A stretch of DNA of 39,905 nucleotides from Microcoleus sp. EPA2 (lineage in GTDB: Bacteria; Cyanobacteriota; Cyanobacteriia; Cyanobacteriales; Microcoleaceae), in NCBI GenBank assembly GCA_020882975.1, contig JAHRFD010000028.1:1-39905 (forward strand), given 5' to 3'. How positions within the stretch are numbered: position 1 is the first letter of the stretch; each line of letters starts with the position of its first letter. The translations under genes were made by a program, and so were the position numbers. The notes beneath the pieces were generated by a model that was not told the DNA's origin, ran no database searches, and saw only the letters and a program-made list of their open reading frames with translations. Shown here in pieces: positions 23,268 to 32,314 of the stretch.

Positions 23268-24881
23268 ATGGTTCTAAAACGGTACACGCCCCCCACTTGC
23301 ACGCTGGAAATTACAGCTAAAAGTTCGCCCCTATCTCGTTGGGCGGGCAAACCCGTGTTGAAATCTCTCAGCTTTGAACTGCGACTCGACGATCCGCGAC
23401 TGCCAGATACCGAACACGTTACTCTCAAGGGCGATCGACTGCAACTAGAAGCCCTCCACGAAGCAGTCAACTTCTACATTCAACACTTTCTGGGCGAATC
23501 CCGCCCTTGGGAAACCAGCCTCACATCTGAAGCTAAGGATAGCCTGGGGAAAACTGACTCAGCACCAGCCCGCAGCCCCGTCATCCTGCATGAATCTTTA
23601 AACCCTTCAGAAACAACAATTTTTGAGTCAAACTCTTCAGAGGCACAAAAAAATGCGGATCTTCCGGTTCATCCCCACTTGAAACCCCGCGGCCTGCTCT
23701 CCCACAACTTATTCTTAGGCTCTTTGACAGTGGCAGAATCCGGACCGGTAGTTCCCTTGAGTACCGTCCAACTGTTTGATTTAGCCACGGCTTTGGATCA
23801 ATACAGCAGCGAGGTGATGGCACTTCCGAACCTCGGTCGATCGCCCCAACGCCCCCAGGCCTCACCTTGGGTCAAAGTGGCTGCAATGGTTGTCGCCAGC
23901 GTCGGTTTAACCACAGGTGTCATCAAAGTGCTTCAGGAGAGTCGATCGGCAGAAATCGCCTCAGCCCCCGGCACTCAAGCATCCAACCCAACTCCCCAGC
24001 CCAACCTAGCCGTAGGGGTGTCTCCCAGTCCGGCCCCAGCAACACCAACGCCGCCAGCGCCAACCCCCTCAGCCACACCAACCTTGCCACCCCTGCCGCC
24101 CCCGCCCCTCAACAGCAACCCATCCTCCAGTCCCAGCTTACCCCCCATCGTCGCCTCTCCAGCTCCGGCAATTAACAAACCCAGCCCCATCCAGCAGCCG
24201 GCCGTGCTATTTCCACCTAACAACAGCGCACCCAATGCAGCACCCAATCCTCAAGGGCAAATAATCACCATTCCCGCACCCGCAGAACTACCAATTTCTG
24301 CCCCTTCCCAGCCACCCTCAGCGCCCAATGGACTCCCCCCCGCCCCACGGGCGCCACAGAGACTAGCTCCCCCCGTACCACCAAGGCTAGGGCCCACCGC
24401 AGCGCCACCCCTGCCGCCCTCCCTATCTGCTTCGCGGTTGCCAATTGAGCCCCAAGAATCAATCCCTCGTCCCATCGGGCCGATTGTTCCCCCAAGCAGT
24501 ACGGAACTACCACCCCTTGAGGATGCTCAACCCAAAACTGAGTCAGACAAAAACAAAGTAGCAAGTGGAAGCCAAGCAAATCGCACTTTATTTGATACAA
24601 TCCCCCAAGTTTCTGAAGCTAAAACTTATTTTGAGGAACGCTGGAAGCCGCCAGAAGGTATGCAAGAAACTTTGGAATACAGTTTGCAGATAGATGAAAC
24701 AGGTTCTATCCAAAATATTATGCCAATGGGAAAGGCAGCAGGAGATTATATCGATCGCACAAATATGCCTTTAGTCGGCGAGCCTTTTGTTTCTGCGGTT
24801 TCTAATGGCACTCCCCCCAGAATTCGAGTTGTTCTGCGGCCCAACGGTCGAGTCCAAACTTTTTTGGAACAAAGTAATTAA
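23268..24881 (+). CDS. DUF4335 protein, proline-rich with TonB-like C-terminus
   Basis: 537 residues. The N-terminal MVLKRYTPPTCTLEI domain (about 1-165) fits DUF4335. A single membrane helix (about 204-222, VKVAAMVVASVGLTTGVIKV) is followed by a long Pro/Ala/Ser region (about 235-415) that would span the periplasm or thylakoid-lumen side. A C-terminal domain (about 445-537) has beta-strands resembling TonB/energy-transducer C-termini (YSLQIDETGSIQNIMPMG). It always follows DUF3038 in cyanobacteria. Function is unknown; an envelope-spanning role is inferred from the architecture. The TonB-like assignment is moderate. Confidence 0.78.
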   Translation: MVLKRYTPPTCTLEITAKSSPLSRWAGKPVLKSLSFELRLDDPRLPDTEHVTLKGDRLQLEALHEAVNFYIQHFLGESRPWETSLTSEAKDSLGKTDSAPARSPVILHESLNPSETTIFESNSSEAQKNADLPVHPHLKPRGLLSHNLFLGSLTVAESGPVVPLSTVQLFDLATALDQYSSEVMALPNLGRSPQRPQASPWVKVAAMVVASVGLTTGVIKVLQESRSAEIASAPGTQASNPTPQPNLAVGVSPSPAPATPTPPAPTPSATPTLPPLPPPPLNSNPSSSPSLPPIVASPAPAINKPSPIQQPAVLFPPNNSAPNAAPNPQGQIITIPAPAELPISAPSQPPSAPNGLPPAPRAPQRLAPPVPPRLGPTAAPPLPPSLSASRLPIEPQESIPRPIGPIVPPSSTELPPLEDAQPKTESDKNKVASGSQANRTLFDTIPQVSEAKTYFEERWKPPEGMQETLEYSLQIDETGSIQNIMPMGKAAGDYIDRTNMPLVGEPFVSAVSNGTPPRIRVVLRPNGRVQTFLEQSN

Positions 24882-24886
24882 ACTTT

Positions 24887-24931
24887 GTTATTGGTGATTG
24901 GTTATTAGTTATTGGTGATTGGTTATTTGTT
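24887..24931. repeat. Heptamer STRR, TTATTGG family
   Basis: TTATTGGTGATTGGTTATTA-type heptamers follow the DUF4335 stop. It is the same family as at 9978. Confidence 0.8.
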
Positions 24932-24971
24932 AGATCAAATCCGGTAGCATCTTAACTATATCGTACCTGTA

Positions 24972-25028
24972 GGGGCGGGTTCACCGACAATTTTTATCAC
25001 CTACAAACAATCTTAATAAACCCGCCCC
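24972..25028. repeat. Inverted repeat GGGGCGGGTT/AACCCGCCCC
   Basis: A perfect 10-bp inverted repeat (24972-24981, 25019-25028) around a 37-nt loop. The same GGGGCGGGTT...AACCCGCCCC pairing is found in each 89-bp unit at 39622, so they share a dispersed element. Confidence 0.7.
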
Positions 25029-25187
25029 CACCCAAGGAATAACCCCCAACAACTTACTCCATAGCGAATCACCATATAATCTGCAAAAAAGAACGATCGC
25101 CCTTTCCATTCATCTCCGCCAATCTACCTAGATTTGGGGTGACAAAAAGTGCGATCGCCCTTTTGACAAATCACCAATAACTACCAA

Positions 25188-26015
25188 CTAATCATCAGAA
25201 TCATCCTCAAAAGTCTCCTCAAAACCAGCTAAAAAGTCATCCAGGGCGATGGAGGCGATCGCCAAATTAAAACTATCAGCATCTTCCAATCCCCACGCAT
25301 TCACTCCCACAACTTGACCGGCCATATTAATCAACGGGCCACCAGAATTTCCCGGATTAATCGACGCATCAGTTTCTAACACCTTCACCTCAGCAATATC
25401 ATCCTCATCATCCTCACCTTCCTCATACTCCTCCGGTTCCCGAATTCCACTAATAATCCCCTGACTTACAGCAGAAGCCAACTGTCCCAAAGGATTTCCC
25501 ACAGCAATTACTCGATCGCCCACTTTCACATCAAAACACAACTCTAAAGGAGGATATTCTTCAGGAGATTCCACTTGTTTGCCAGTCTTCAGATCGAGCA
25601 CAAAACCAGTAATCAACAGCAAGGCTAAATCCTCTTCTGCATTACCAGTGAATATCACCTCAGCCATTCTCAACTTGCCGTCATTAGTTTCCACTAAAAC
25701 CTGTTCGACTTCATCTTCCTCATAGAAATAATCTTCATCAGCAATATCTTCCACAACATGATAGTTAGTCACAATCGTGTCCGGCGTTACAAAAAAACCA
25801 CTACCCGAAGAAATTTCTTCTCCCGTATCCCAATCCATGACATAAATTGAAACTACAGACGGCAAAACTTGCTCAACTACATCAGAAAAATTGCCAGTCA
25901 GAGTTTTAAACTCTTTCAATTGCTGCTGCAAAGCTTTTTTATCGGCCTGCATTTTACGATAAAGTTGCTGAAGCTTTGCCAATTCTAGCCTTAATTGAGT
26001 TTCCCGAACGCTCAT
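25188..26015 (-). CDS. Trypsin-like serine protease (HtrA/Deg-like, no PDZ)
   Basis: 275 residues. A coiled-coil N-terminus (about 5-40) leads into a chymotrypsin-fold domain. The triad is H86 in NYHVVED, D129 in EEDLALL and S224 in GNSGGPL. There is no signal peptide, no membrane helix and no PDZ domain, unlike typical periplasmic HtrA/Deg proteases; a cytoplasmic location is inferred. An unusual acidic insert (about 194-208) lies between the HtrA-type strands, and the C-terminus ends in another acidic tail. The substrate is unknown. The start is supported by a clean coiled coil beginning at the ATG. Confidence 0.88.
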   Translation of the reverse strand: MSVRETQLRLELAKLQQLYRKMQADKKALQQQLKEFKTLTGNFSDVVEQVLPSVVSIYVMDWDTGEEISSGSGFFVTPDTIVTNYHVVEDIADEDYFYEEDEVEQVLVETNDGKLRMAEVIFTGNAEEDLALLLITGFVLDLKTGKQVESPEEYPPLELCFDVKVGDRVIAVGNPLGQLASAVSQGIISGIREPEEYEEGEDDEDDIAEVKVLETDASINPGNSGGPLINMAGQVVGVNAWGLEDADSFNLAIASIALDDFLAGFEETFEDDSDD

Positions 26016-26335
26016 ATTTTGCCTTTCCCTGAAATAGATTACTGATTAATTTTTGCTGTTTGATTGTAGATTTTCTATTGGGATGTTTACTATTATTAAG
26101 ACTGACGCAGAGAAACCCGGTCTCTAGAAAAAATCGTTAATTTTACGACCTGATATAGAAAAAGCCGGGTTTCATAAATCCAGGGTCTAAGTCCTCTTTA
26201 AAACTCCCATCTAAACTCTACAAACAGACTGCTAATGCACCTGTTTTGCCAAACCGAATCGCCCATTATTTTTATTATTGTACAAAAGGCGATAATTCGC
26301 GTCCAACACCGTAAAAAATAGAGCTATTGAAAAGT
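26016..26335. other. Gap with GAAACCCGG inverted repeat
   Basis: No gene is seen. GAAACCCGG (26112-26120) pairs with CCGGGTTTC (26165-26173) around a 44-nt loop. The same kind of element is at 31061-31123. Confidence 0.6.
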
Positions 26336-27307
26336 TCAAGAACCTCGTTGAACTTCCCTAAAGATTTCCTCCAAAATTTCACTAGCCCCCTGGGCACGCA
26401 AGCGGTGCGCGAGGTCAATACCCAGCAGTTCAGCAGTTTCGGCTGCGCCACTCACAGTATCTTTCACCAACCGCAAACCGTCTAAACTAGATACCATTCC
26501 GGTTAAAGTTAATTGACCGTTTTCAATTTTGGTATTGACACCGATCGGCACTTGACAGCCACCTTCCAATTCCCGCAGAAAAGCCCGTTCAGCATAACAT
26601 CTTTGGGCAGTTTCCGGGTGTTCTAGAGCTTTAATCACTTCCAGGATCTCTGGATCTCCGGCACGACATTCGATGCCCAAAGCACCTTGTCCCACCGCGT
26701 GGAGGGAGATTTCCGGGGCGATAACTTGGTGGATGCGATCGCCCATACCCAATCTTTCCAATCCCGCCACTGCTAAAATAATCGCGTCGTAACCACCGTC
26801 ATCTAATTTAGCAAGTCGAGTATTCAAATTCCCACGAATATCTTTAAATTCAAAATGAGGGAAATGGTGGCGTAATTGAGCCAGTCGTCGGAGGGAAGAA
26901 GTACCGATCACCGCACCGGCTGGCAGCGTATCGAGTTGCTTGTCTTTATGTTTTTCGTGTACAACTAAAGCATCAGCAGGATTTTCCCGTTCGGTGACGC
27001 ATCCTAAGATTAAACCTTCCGGTAAATTCGTTGGCAAATCTTTCAGGGAATGAACGGCAAAGTCCGTTTCATTGTTAAGCATTCCCGTTTCTAATTCTTT
27101 GGTAAAAAGTCCTTTATCACCAATTTTAGCGAGGGCAACATCCAGAATTATGTCCCCTTGGGTGGACATCGTGTGGACTTCAAAAGTGTGTTGCGGGAAA
27201 TGTTTCTGTAGCTCTGCTTGCACCCAGTGTGTTTGAACTAGAGCGAGTTGACTTTTACGAGAACCGATGCGGACGGTTCGTGAGGGAGCAGATGCGGTTG
27301 TAGACAT
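26336..27307 (-). CDS. hemC: Porphobilinogen deaminase (hydroxymethylbilane synthase)
   Basis: 323 residues from the ATG at 27307 ([19 protein letters not shown]). An upstream GTG at 27340 would add 11 residues and is less likely. It has the family motifs [21 protein letters not shown] (D90) and [10 protein letters not shown] with C251, which carries the dipyrromethane cofactor. The enzyme joins four porphobilinogen units into hydroxymethylbilane in the tetrapyrrole pathway that supplies chlorophyll, haem and bilins. It is cytosolic and essential. It appears to be a single gene, with no other heme-pathway genes beside it. Confidence 0.97.
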   Translation of the reverse strand: MSTTASAPSRTVRIGSRKSQLALVQTHWVQAELQKHFPQHTFEVHTMSTQGDIILDVALAKIGDKGLFTKELETGMLNNETDFAVHSLKDLPTNLPEGLILGCVTERENPADALVVHEKHKDKQLDTLPAGAVIGTSSLRRLAQLRHHFPHFEFKDIRGNLNTRLAKLDDGGYDAIILAVAGLERLGMGDRIHQVIAPEISLHAVGQGALGIECRAGDPEILEVIKALEHPETAQRCYAERAFLRELEGGCQVPIGVNTKIENGQLTLTGMVSSLDGLRLVKDTVSGAAETAELLGIDLAHRLRAQGASEILEEIFREVQRGS

Positions 27308-27578
27308 AAGATCGAGCTTGAAATGAGCCAATATATTCACCTGATCTAGCCTACCGCAGGTGGGGACTTTAATCGGCGGTTCGGATAATTCAGCCGATAA
27401 AATATAAATATCAGATTGCGATCGCCACTACCACCAGGTGTCTATTATATTTCTCATCAAGTGTTCTGCCTAGTCCTGTGAGGCGATCGACTCGCCCCAC
27501 AGCATATATTTACTCCCCACAATATGAATTTTTATTGCGATATTGGCGATCGCAACTGGTAGAAATACACGCCACAGC

Positions 27579-28136
27579 TTACCGCTTCCCAGCTTGAATC
27601 GCCGAATTGGCCATCTTAATTACATCAGCTTCCCGTCCATTTTTAATTGCTACCGTATAAAGAACTCCCTGAGATTTCCACTCAACCGAAGCTGTGCAGT
27701 AAGCCCCACAACCGTTATGAAAAACTCCTTTCACACCCCTCGCCAGTTGCACATTTTTTAACGTCTTAGTTACCCCTTCGATTTTTGTCGAAAACTCACC
27801 ACCTTTTTGAGCTCGAATTTCTCCAAAACTGCAAGCTGTCACACCATTACACTCTGCTGTAAGATCCATTGAAATAGTATAGCTATCTGTTTTTGCCGTA
27901 GTTTGATAGTAAAGTTTTTCTGAATCAAGAAGACTGGGAATAAAAATCGGCACTTGGGTTTTGCCTTTTAACTTGGCCAAAATTTCACTTACTTTAACCG
28001 CAGTACCCGCTTCTGCAAGTTGTTTTTTTTCTCCTTGTCGCTGCGGTGATGCCGACACTCCAAAAGCTACCGATGTAGGTGCTACAGCAGTCAATAGGCA
28101 GACAGAAATTACCAAAGCTAAAAAGTTTTTGTTCAC
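27579..28136 (-). CDS. Secreted hypothetical protein with cysteine pairs
   Basis: 185 residues from a GTG start; GAGG about 9 nt upstream supports it. The N-terminus (1-25) is a classical signal peptide with a basic start and a hydrophobic core ending near SVAFG. The mature part has two cysteine pairs (ECNGVTAC and HNGCGAYC), probably disulfides. The SEILAKLKGKTQVPIFIPS segment is notable. No family is recognised. It is expected in the periplasm or outside the cell. It shares strand with hemC but is 270 bp away. Confidence 0.6.
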   Translation of the reverse strand: MNKNFLALVISVCLLTAVAPTSVAFGVSASPQRQGEKKQLAEAGTAVKVSEILAKLKGKTQVPIFIPSLLDSEKLYYQTTAKTDSYTISMDLTAECNGVTACSFGEIRAQKGGEFSTKIEGVTKTLKNVQLARGVKGVFHNGCGAYCTASVEWKSQGVLYTVAIKNGREADVIKMANSAIQAGKR

Positions 28137-28324
28137 TTTTTTTCCTCTCTATTAAAATATTGCAGTTGTTTGCAGAAGCCGATTCACCTATGTACAACCA
28201 TGCTTCCAAATACACAATCCATCATAGCTTTTCCGTAAAAATAGTTTTTTTATAATCTTGACCAAGTTGCTAAAATATGCAACCACAGATAAGATTGAAA
28301 AGGAGAGTAATTTAGGAGTCGATC

Positions 28325-29410
28325 GTGGAACTGCAAGAGTATTTGCGCCAGCACGGATTAGAAAAATTGTCAGAAACTTATCATATCAGAGTTACTCGCG
28401 ATCGCCAATATCCTCATTTAGTCTGTCTGAAATACTCGCAGATAGAATCCCCGATGGGAGAAAAAATAGTCCAACAGTGTCGAGGTATCATTTTAGACTC
28501 ATCCCAAGATTGGCAGATAGTCTCTTATCCCTACGACAAATTTTTCAACTACGGAGAAAGCCACGCAGCTAAAATTGATTGGAACAGTGCCAAAGTTTAC
28601 GAAAAACTTGATGGTTCTCTGATTGTACTTTACTTTTACCATGGAGAATGGAGAGTCCAATCTAGCGGCACCCCCGACGCAGCCGGCGAAGTTAACGGTT
28701 TTGGATTTAGCTTTGCTACACTATTTTGGAAAGTATGGCAAGAATTGGGATACAAATTACCAGCAGAAACCGACCAATGTTTTATCTTTGAGTTAATGAC
28801 ACCTTACAATCGCATAGTTGTTCAACAAAAAAACAATCAAATTGTGCTCCACGGAGTTCGCAACCCTCAAACTAGGCTAGAAAGTGACCCTAGTATTTGG
28901 GCTAATAAATATGGATGGCAATTAGTCAAATCCTATCCTTTAACTAGCTTAGAAGCAGCTATAGAAGCCGCTAATAACTTAAAGCCGATGGATTCAGAAG
29001 GATATATTATCTGCGATGCTCATTTCAACCGAATTAAAGTCAAATCTCCTCAATATGTCGCCATTTCTCATCTGCGTGAAGGCTTTTCTACACGCCGGAT
29101 GATTGAGATTGTTTTAACTAATGAAGGAGAAGAATTTTTAGCTTATTTTCCTGAGTGGACGGAATTGTACCAAAAAGTTAAGGAGAAATATCAATCATTG
29201 GTTCAAGAAATTGAGGAGGTTTACCGACAGCATGAATCTATCGAAGTTCAGAAAGATTTTGCATTGGCTGTGAAGCATTTACCCTATTCTGGGATTTTGT
29301 TTTCCTTGCGCGCCCAGAGAGTTGCCGGTGTCAAAGAAGCTCTCCGGGATGTTAATATTCCTAAGATAGAGGAGTTATTGGGTTTAGATTACATCCATTT
29401 AGGTTTGTGA
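28325..29410 (+). CDS. T4 Rnl1-like RNA ligase
   Basis: 361 residues from a GTG start with a strong AGGAG six bases upstream. It has the nucleotidyltransferase motifs of RNA ligases: motif I KLDGS with the adenylated lysine K94, motif IIIa FIFELM (153-158), motif IV EGYII (225-229) and motif V RIKVK (236-240). The C-terminal part (about 260-361) is helical as in T4 RnlA. The enzyme would use ATP to join a 5'-phosphate to a 3'-OH in RNA. The next gene is a T4-Pnkp-like kinase/phosphatase that prepares such ends, so the pair is an RNA repair cassette, as T4 uses against tRNA anticodon nucleases. Confidence 0.88.
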   Translation: MELQEYLRQHGLEKLSETYHIRVTRDRQYPHLVCLKYSQIESPMGEKIVQQCRGIILDSSQDWQIVSYPYDKFFNYGESHAAKIDWNSAKVYEKLDGSLIVLYFYHGEWRVQSSGTPDAAGEVNGFGFSFATLFWKVWQELGYKLPAETDQCFIFELMTPYNRIVVQQKNNQIVLHGVRNPQTRLESDPSIWANKYGWQLVKSYPLTSLEAAIEAANNLKPMDSEGYIICDAHFNRIKVKSPQYVAISHLREGFSTRRMIEIVLTNEGEEFLAYFPEWTELYQKVKEKYQSLVQEIEEVYRQHESIEVQKDFALAVKHLPYSGILFSLRAQRVAGVKEALRDVNIPKIEELLGLDYIHLGL

Positions 29411-29424
29411 GGTTTGCAGAGAAT

Positions 29425-29480
29425 CGGCGGTTGAAACCGCGACTACACAAACAAAGTCCGGATGGTGCGCGGACTAAAGA
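29425..29480 (+). repeat. Dispersed double-hairpin repeat, copy 1
   Basis: Starts CGGCGGTTGAAACCGC and ends near GCGCGGACTAAAGA. Four copies occur in the window (also at 30364, 33983, and reversed at 35447). Each contains GCGGTTGAAACCGC and AGTCCG...CGGACT hairpins. This copy lies between the ligase and kinase genes; another follows the kinase gene in the same orientation. Confidence 0.9.
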
Positions 29481-29506
29481 ATTAAGTTGCAAATTACCAA
29501 TTTACC

Positions 29507-30355
29507 ATGAAAAGAGTTATTATACTTGTCGGTTTACCTGCTTCAGGAAAATCTCAATTTGCGAAAGAGTTGCTGCTATCTGAACCGACTAAATGGGTTC
29601 GTAGCAATAAAGATTTGTTGCGAGAAATGGCCCATGCTTCTCATTGGTCGCCAGCCAATGAGAAATTTATAATGCAGTTGAGAGATACGATTATTTTGAT
29701 GGCTTTAGAAAATGGCAAACACGTCATTGTTGATGATACTAACTTTGGTCCCCATATCGAACATATTAAAGAGTTGGTCAAAGGTCAAGCTATTGTAGAA
29801 GTTAATGATTCTTTCCTGCAAGTTCCGGTGGAGGAATGTATTAAACGGGATTTGAAAAGACTCAATTCTGTGGGCAAAGATGTGATAATGAAGATGTACA
29901 ATAAGTATGTCCGGGTTCCCGTTCAGCCACCGGCATATAATCCCGAATTGCCCGATGCAATTATTGTGGATATGGATGGTACTTTATCGCTTTTGAATGG
30001 TAGAAATCCTTTTGATGCTTCTAAGTGCGATCGGGATTTACCCAATCAGCCCGTCCTAGATACCATCCACAAGTGGCAGTCTAGCGTTAATATTATCGTA
30101 GTTTCGGGCAGAACCGATGATTGTCAGCCTCAAACAGAAAAATGGTTACAGCAGCATGAGGTGAATTATGCTGGTCTTTATCTGCGGAAAACGGGAGATA
30201 TGAGGAAGGATGCGATTATGAAGGAGGAAATTTATCGGCAGCATATTGAAGGCAAGTATAACATTAAGTTTGTTTTGGACGATCGCCAGCAAGTTGTGGA
30301 TATGTGGAGAGGCTTGGGATTGACTGTATTCCAAGTGGATGAAGGGGATTTTTAA
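29507..30355 (+). CDS. T4 Pnkp-like polynucleotide kinase/3'-phosphatase
   Basis: 282 residues; T4 Pnkp has 301. N-terminal kinase: P-loop GLPASGKS (9-16), then D36 and R39 in KDLLRE at the position of the T4 catalytic D35/R38. C-terminal HAD-type phosphatase: D155 and D157 in VDMDGTL, S200-G-R, then DDRQQVVDMWR (258-268) and the ending VDEGDF. The whole order and many segments match T4 PseT, so it should heal RNA ends by removing 2',3'-cyclic or 3'-phosphates and adding a 5'-phosphate. It lies 96 bp behind the RNA ligase gene on the same strand and would supply its substrates. Confidence 0.92.
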   Translation: MKRVIILVGLPASGKSQFAKELLLSEPTKWVRSNKDLLREMAHASHWSPANEKFIMQLRDTIILMALENGKHVIVDDTNFGPHIEHIKELVKGQAIVEVNDSFLQVPVEECIKRDLKRLNSVGKDVIMKMYNKYVRVPVQPPAYNPELPDAIIVDMDGTLSLLNGRNPFDASKCDRDLPNQPVLDTIHKWQSSVNIIVVSGRTDDCQPQTEKWLQQHEVNYAGLYLRKTGDMRKDAIMKEEIYRQHIEGKYNIKFVLDDRQQVVDMWRGLGLTVFQVDEGDF

Positions 30356-30363
30356 AGAAACCT

Positions 30364-30415
30364 CGGCGGTTGAAACCGCGTCTACACAAACGAAGTCCGC
30401 CTTCGCGGACTAAGA
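30364..30415 (+). repeat. Dispersed double-hairpin repeat, copy 2
   Basis: Same element and orientation as at 29425, immediately after the polynucleotide kinase stop codon. The two copies bracket the kinase gene. Confidence 0.9.
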
Positions 30416-30474
30416 GATAAACGCGGTATTTAAGCTGGGTTTCTTTGATTTTTACGGCGGCAGTCCTAAAGAAA

Positions 30475-30966
30475 TTAATGCAAACCCTGACAAATAAACC
30501 CCGACCAATAAATCAAATCATCAAAAGGATTCGGCATCGCTGAAAATTGTTTTGACATACCTTTATACCATTCAATTTCTTCCTGAATCTTACTCTCCGG
30601 CTTCACTATTCCCAGCAACTTATCCTTCAACTCCTTATACTCAACCTTCCCTCTCTTGTAGGATTTCTGCCGCAATTTTAACTCCTCCTTTTCCCCCTGC
30701 ACCTTAAGCAATTTCCCATTTAATTTCTTAATAATCAGATCGCAAAGCTGGTGCAACCCCTCACCCGAAATTGTCCGCAACCTCACCTGTGCGTCTCGTA
30801 ACGCCTCTGGACGACTCAAACCTTTCTGGCGATACTGATAATAAAAGATGGAAAACAGCCCCGTTACCGGCTCAACCTTCCACAAAGTGCTGACCACACT
30901 GCGAGCACCCGCACACAAAAAACCCGTCCCCAAACTAAGAATATCATCAGTAATTTCCGTTGGAGT
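30475..30966 (-). pseudogene. CHAT-domain protease fragment (C-terminal)
   Basis: The readable frame holds only the end of a CHAT domain: a GTGFLCAGARSVVSTLW segment typical of the region after the catalytic cysteine, then helices and the closing region. The frame is closed upstream by TAA at 30967-30969. The catalytic His and Cys and the usual N-terminal TPR part are missing, so this is an inactive remnant. The gene lay downstream of DUF1822 and a sigma factor, the arrangement commonly seen in cyanobacteria. A GAAACCGGG inverted repeat now occupies the missing part. Confidence 0.75.
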
Positions 30967-31060
30967 TTACCTTTGATTTTGTGTATATATATCTATCGCC
31001 AATTTGGGGGGAAATTATGCAAAATTCCCGAAAAATTATAGGACTTACGCATGGGGCCCA

Positions 31061-31123
31061 GAAACCGGGTTTTTACGACAATATTTCGTTTCCACCCGCA
31101 GATGCGGCCAAAAACCCGGTTTC
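31061..31123. repeat. Inverted repeat GAAACCGGGTTTTT, 14-bp perfect arms
   Basis: Arms 31061-31074 and 31110-31123 are exact reverse complements. A GGACTTACGCA sequence just before it (from about 31041) resembles the ends of known cyanobacterial mini-transposons. The element lies in the position where the CHAT gene lost its upstream part. Confidence 0.75.
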
Positions 31124-31140
31124 TTTAGTCAGTGGGTGCC

Positions 31141-31968
31141 CTACGATTCATCGCCATCTCCCCAAATTTCAGCTAATTTTTCCAACAACTCTTCAGCAAT
31201 CAGATTCAGTTCCGCTTTCACCTCCTCCTCCATATCTGAAACCTTCTCAACAGGTGAAGATTTATGACTTGAGAAAGATAGATTTCTACTTCCCGCCAAA
31301 GCCTTCCCCCCTTCATATCCCCAGTCAGATTTCTCACTACTGCGATAAACTCCATTCAAAATTGCCACAATTTCCGAAATAGATTTGTTTTGCAACTTCT
31401 CCCGGACTTGTGCTTGTACGGGGTCATCTTCTGCCAAATCCGATAGCAACTCGTCAATTTCACCTTGCAACAGCGGAATTGCCAACTCAATCCGATCCAA
31501 ATAATCCAACAATTCCTCAATTGGTTTGAGATTAGTGAGAGAAATCGCTTCAGTTTCCTCCACAATTTCCACAGCCGGAATAAACCCCAAAAGTTTAACT
31601 TTATCGAAAGGTTCCGCAAACTGAACAGCGATATAAGCAATCCGATTTTCGCGCACTTCCGGCAGAGAAATCGCCGTTTCTCCAAGCATCACCGGACAGC
31701 ATTCTATCTTGCCAATTCCCGGTAAGACTAAATCAGCAACATCCAAAACCGCCCGCATTCCTGGATTCCAACTATCACCGCCATCAATATCAGTTTCCAG
31801 TTCCATCCATTCCAAAAAATAGTTAACCGCCCAAACCGCAAGGGTATTGAAATAAACCCGTTTGCCTTTTTGCGGATTAGCTTGCTCCGAAGCAAATTGC
31901 AGAGCCAAATTGCGTGCAGTTTGCTCCAGAGGAATTTCTAACAAATAAGTATCCATGCTATTCACCAT
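31141..31968 (-). CDS. DUF1822 protein
   Basis: 275 residues. It has the family core FNTLAVWAVNYFLEWMELET (40-59) and SWNPGMRAVLDVADL, then LPGIGKIECCPVM and ENRIAYIAVQF. The C-terminal part is acidic and helical. DUF1822 proteins are found between an ECF-like sigma factor and a CHAT-domain protease in many cyanobacteria; a regulatory or adaptor role is inferred. The ATG overlaps the sigma remnant's TAA by one base (TAATG), indicating translational coupling in the ancestral operon. Both partners are broken here, so this intact gene may be orphaned. Confidence 0.82.
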   Translation of the reverse strand: MVNSMDTYLLEIPLEQTARNLALQFASEQANPQKGKRVYFNTLAVWAVNYFLEWMELETDIDGGDSWNPGMRAVLDVADLVLPGIGKIECCPVMLGETAISLPEVRENRIAYIAVQFAEPFDKVKLLGFIPAVEIVEETEAISLTNLKPIEELLDYLDRIELAIPLLQGEIDELLSDLAEDDPVQAQVREKLQNKSISEIVAILNGVYRSSEKSDWGYEGGKALAGSRNLSFSSHKSSPVEKVSDMEEEVKAELNLIAEELLEKLAEIWGDGDES

Positions 31969-32198
31969 TATTCCTCCGGTTGATATCCAAACTTAAGTGC
32001 AATCTCTTTGATAAGAGGTAAACCTGTTCTTTTCCAGTGAGACTTGAAAGTTTGATAGTTAATGTTTAACTCTTTGGCAATTACAGAAAATTTATCGGGA
32101 GGGTCTTTCAACAACAAGCGCCGTGCTAGTACATGACAATTTGCCTCCGGTTTGTCACTGGGATAACAGTTTCGCAGTTTTCCATGGGGTTGGAGAGT
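31968..32198 (-). pseudogene. Sigma-70 family sigma factor, C-terminal remnant
   Basis: A 76-codon frame begins just after an in-frame TAA (32199-32201) and contains GKLRNCYPSDKPEANCHVL, then DPPDKFSVIAKELNINYQTF and HWKRTGLPLIKEIALKFGY. This is the end (region 4-like helix-turn-helix) of the sigma factor that normally precedes DUF1822 genes. Regions 2 and 3 are absent: upstream is the 67-bp repeat array. It ends with TAATG overlapping the DUF1822 start. It is too short to act as a sigma factor. Confidence 0.65.
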
Positions 32199-32314
32199 TT
32201 ATGCAGATTTAGGGAAAGTTTTTTGTGGTGTCCCCGATGCGAGGACATTGCACCGTGCCCTTCTTCGTGTCAACTTAAGGTTAAACCCAATCAGAGACGG
32301 CTGTTTGACGGTTA

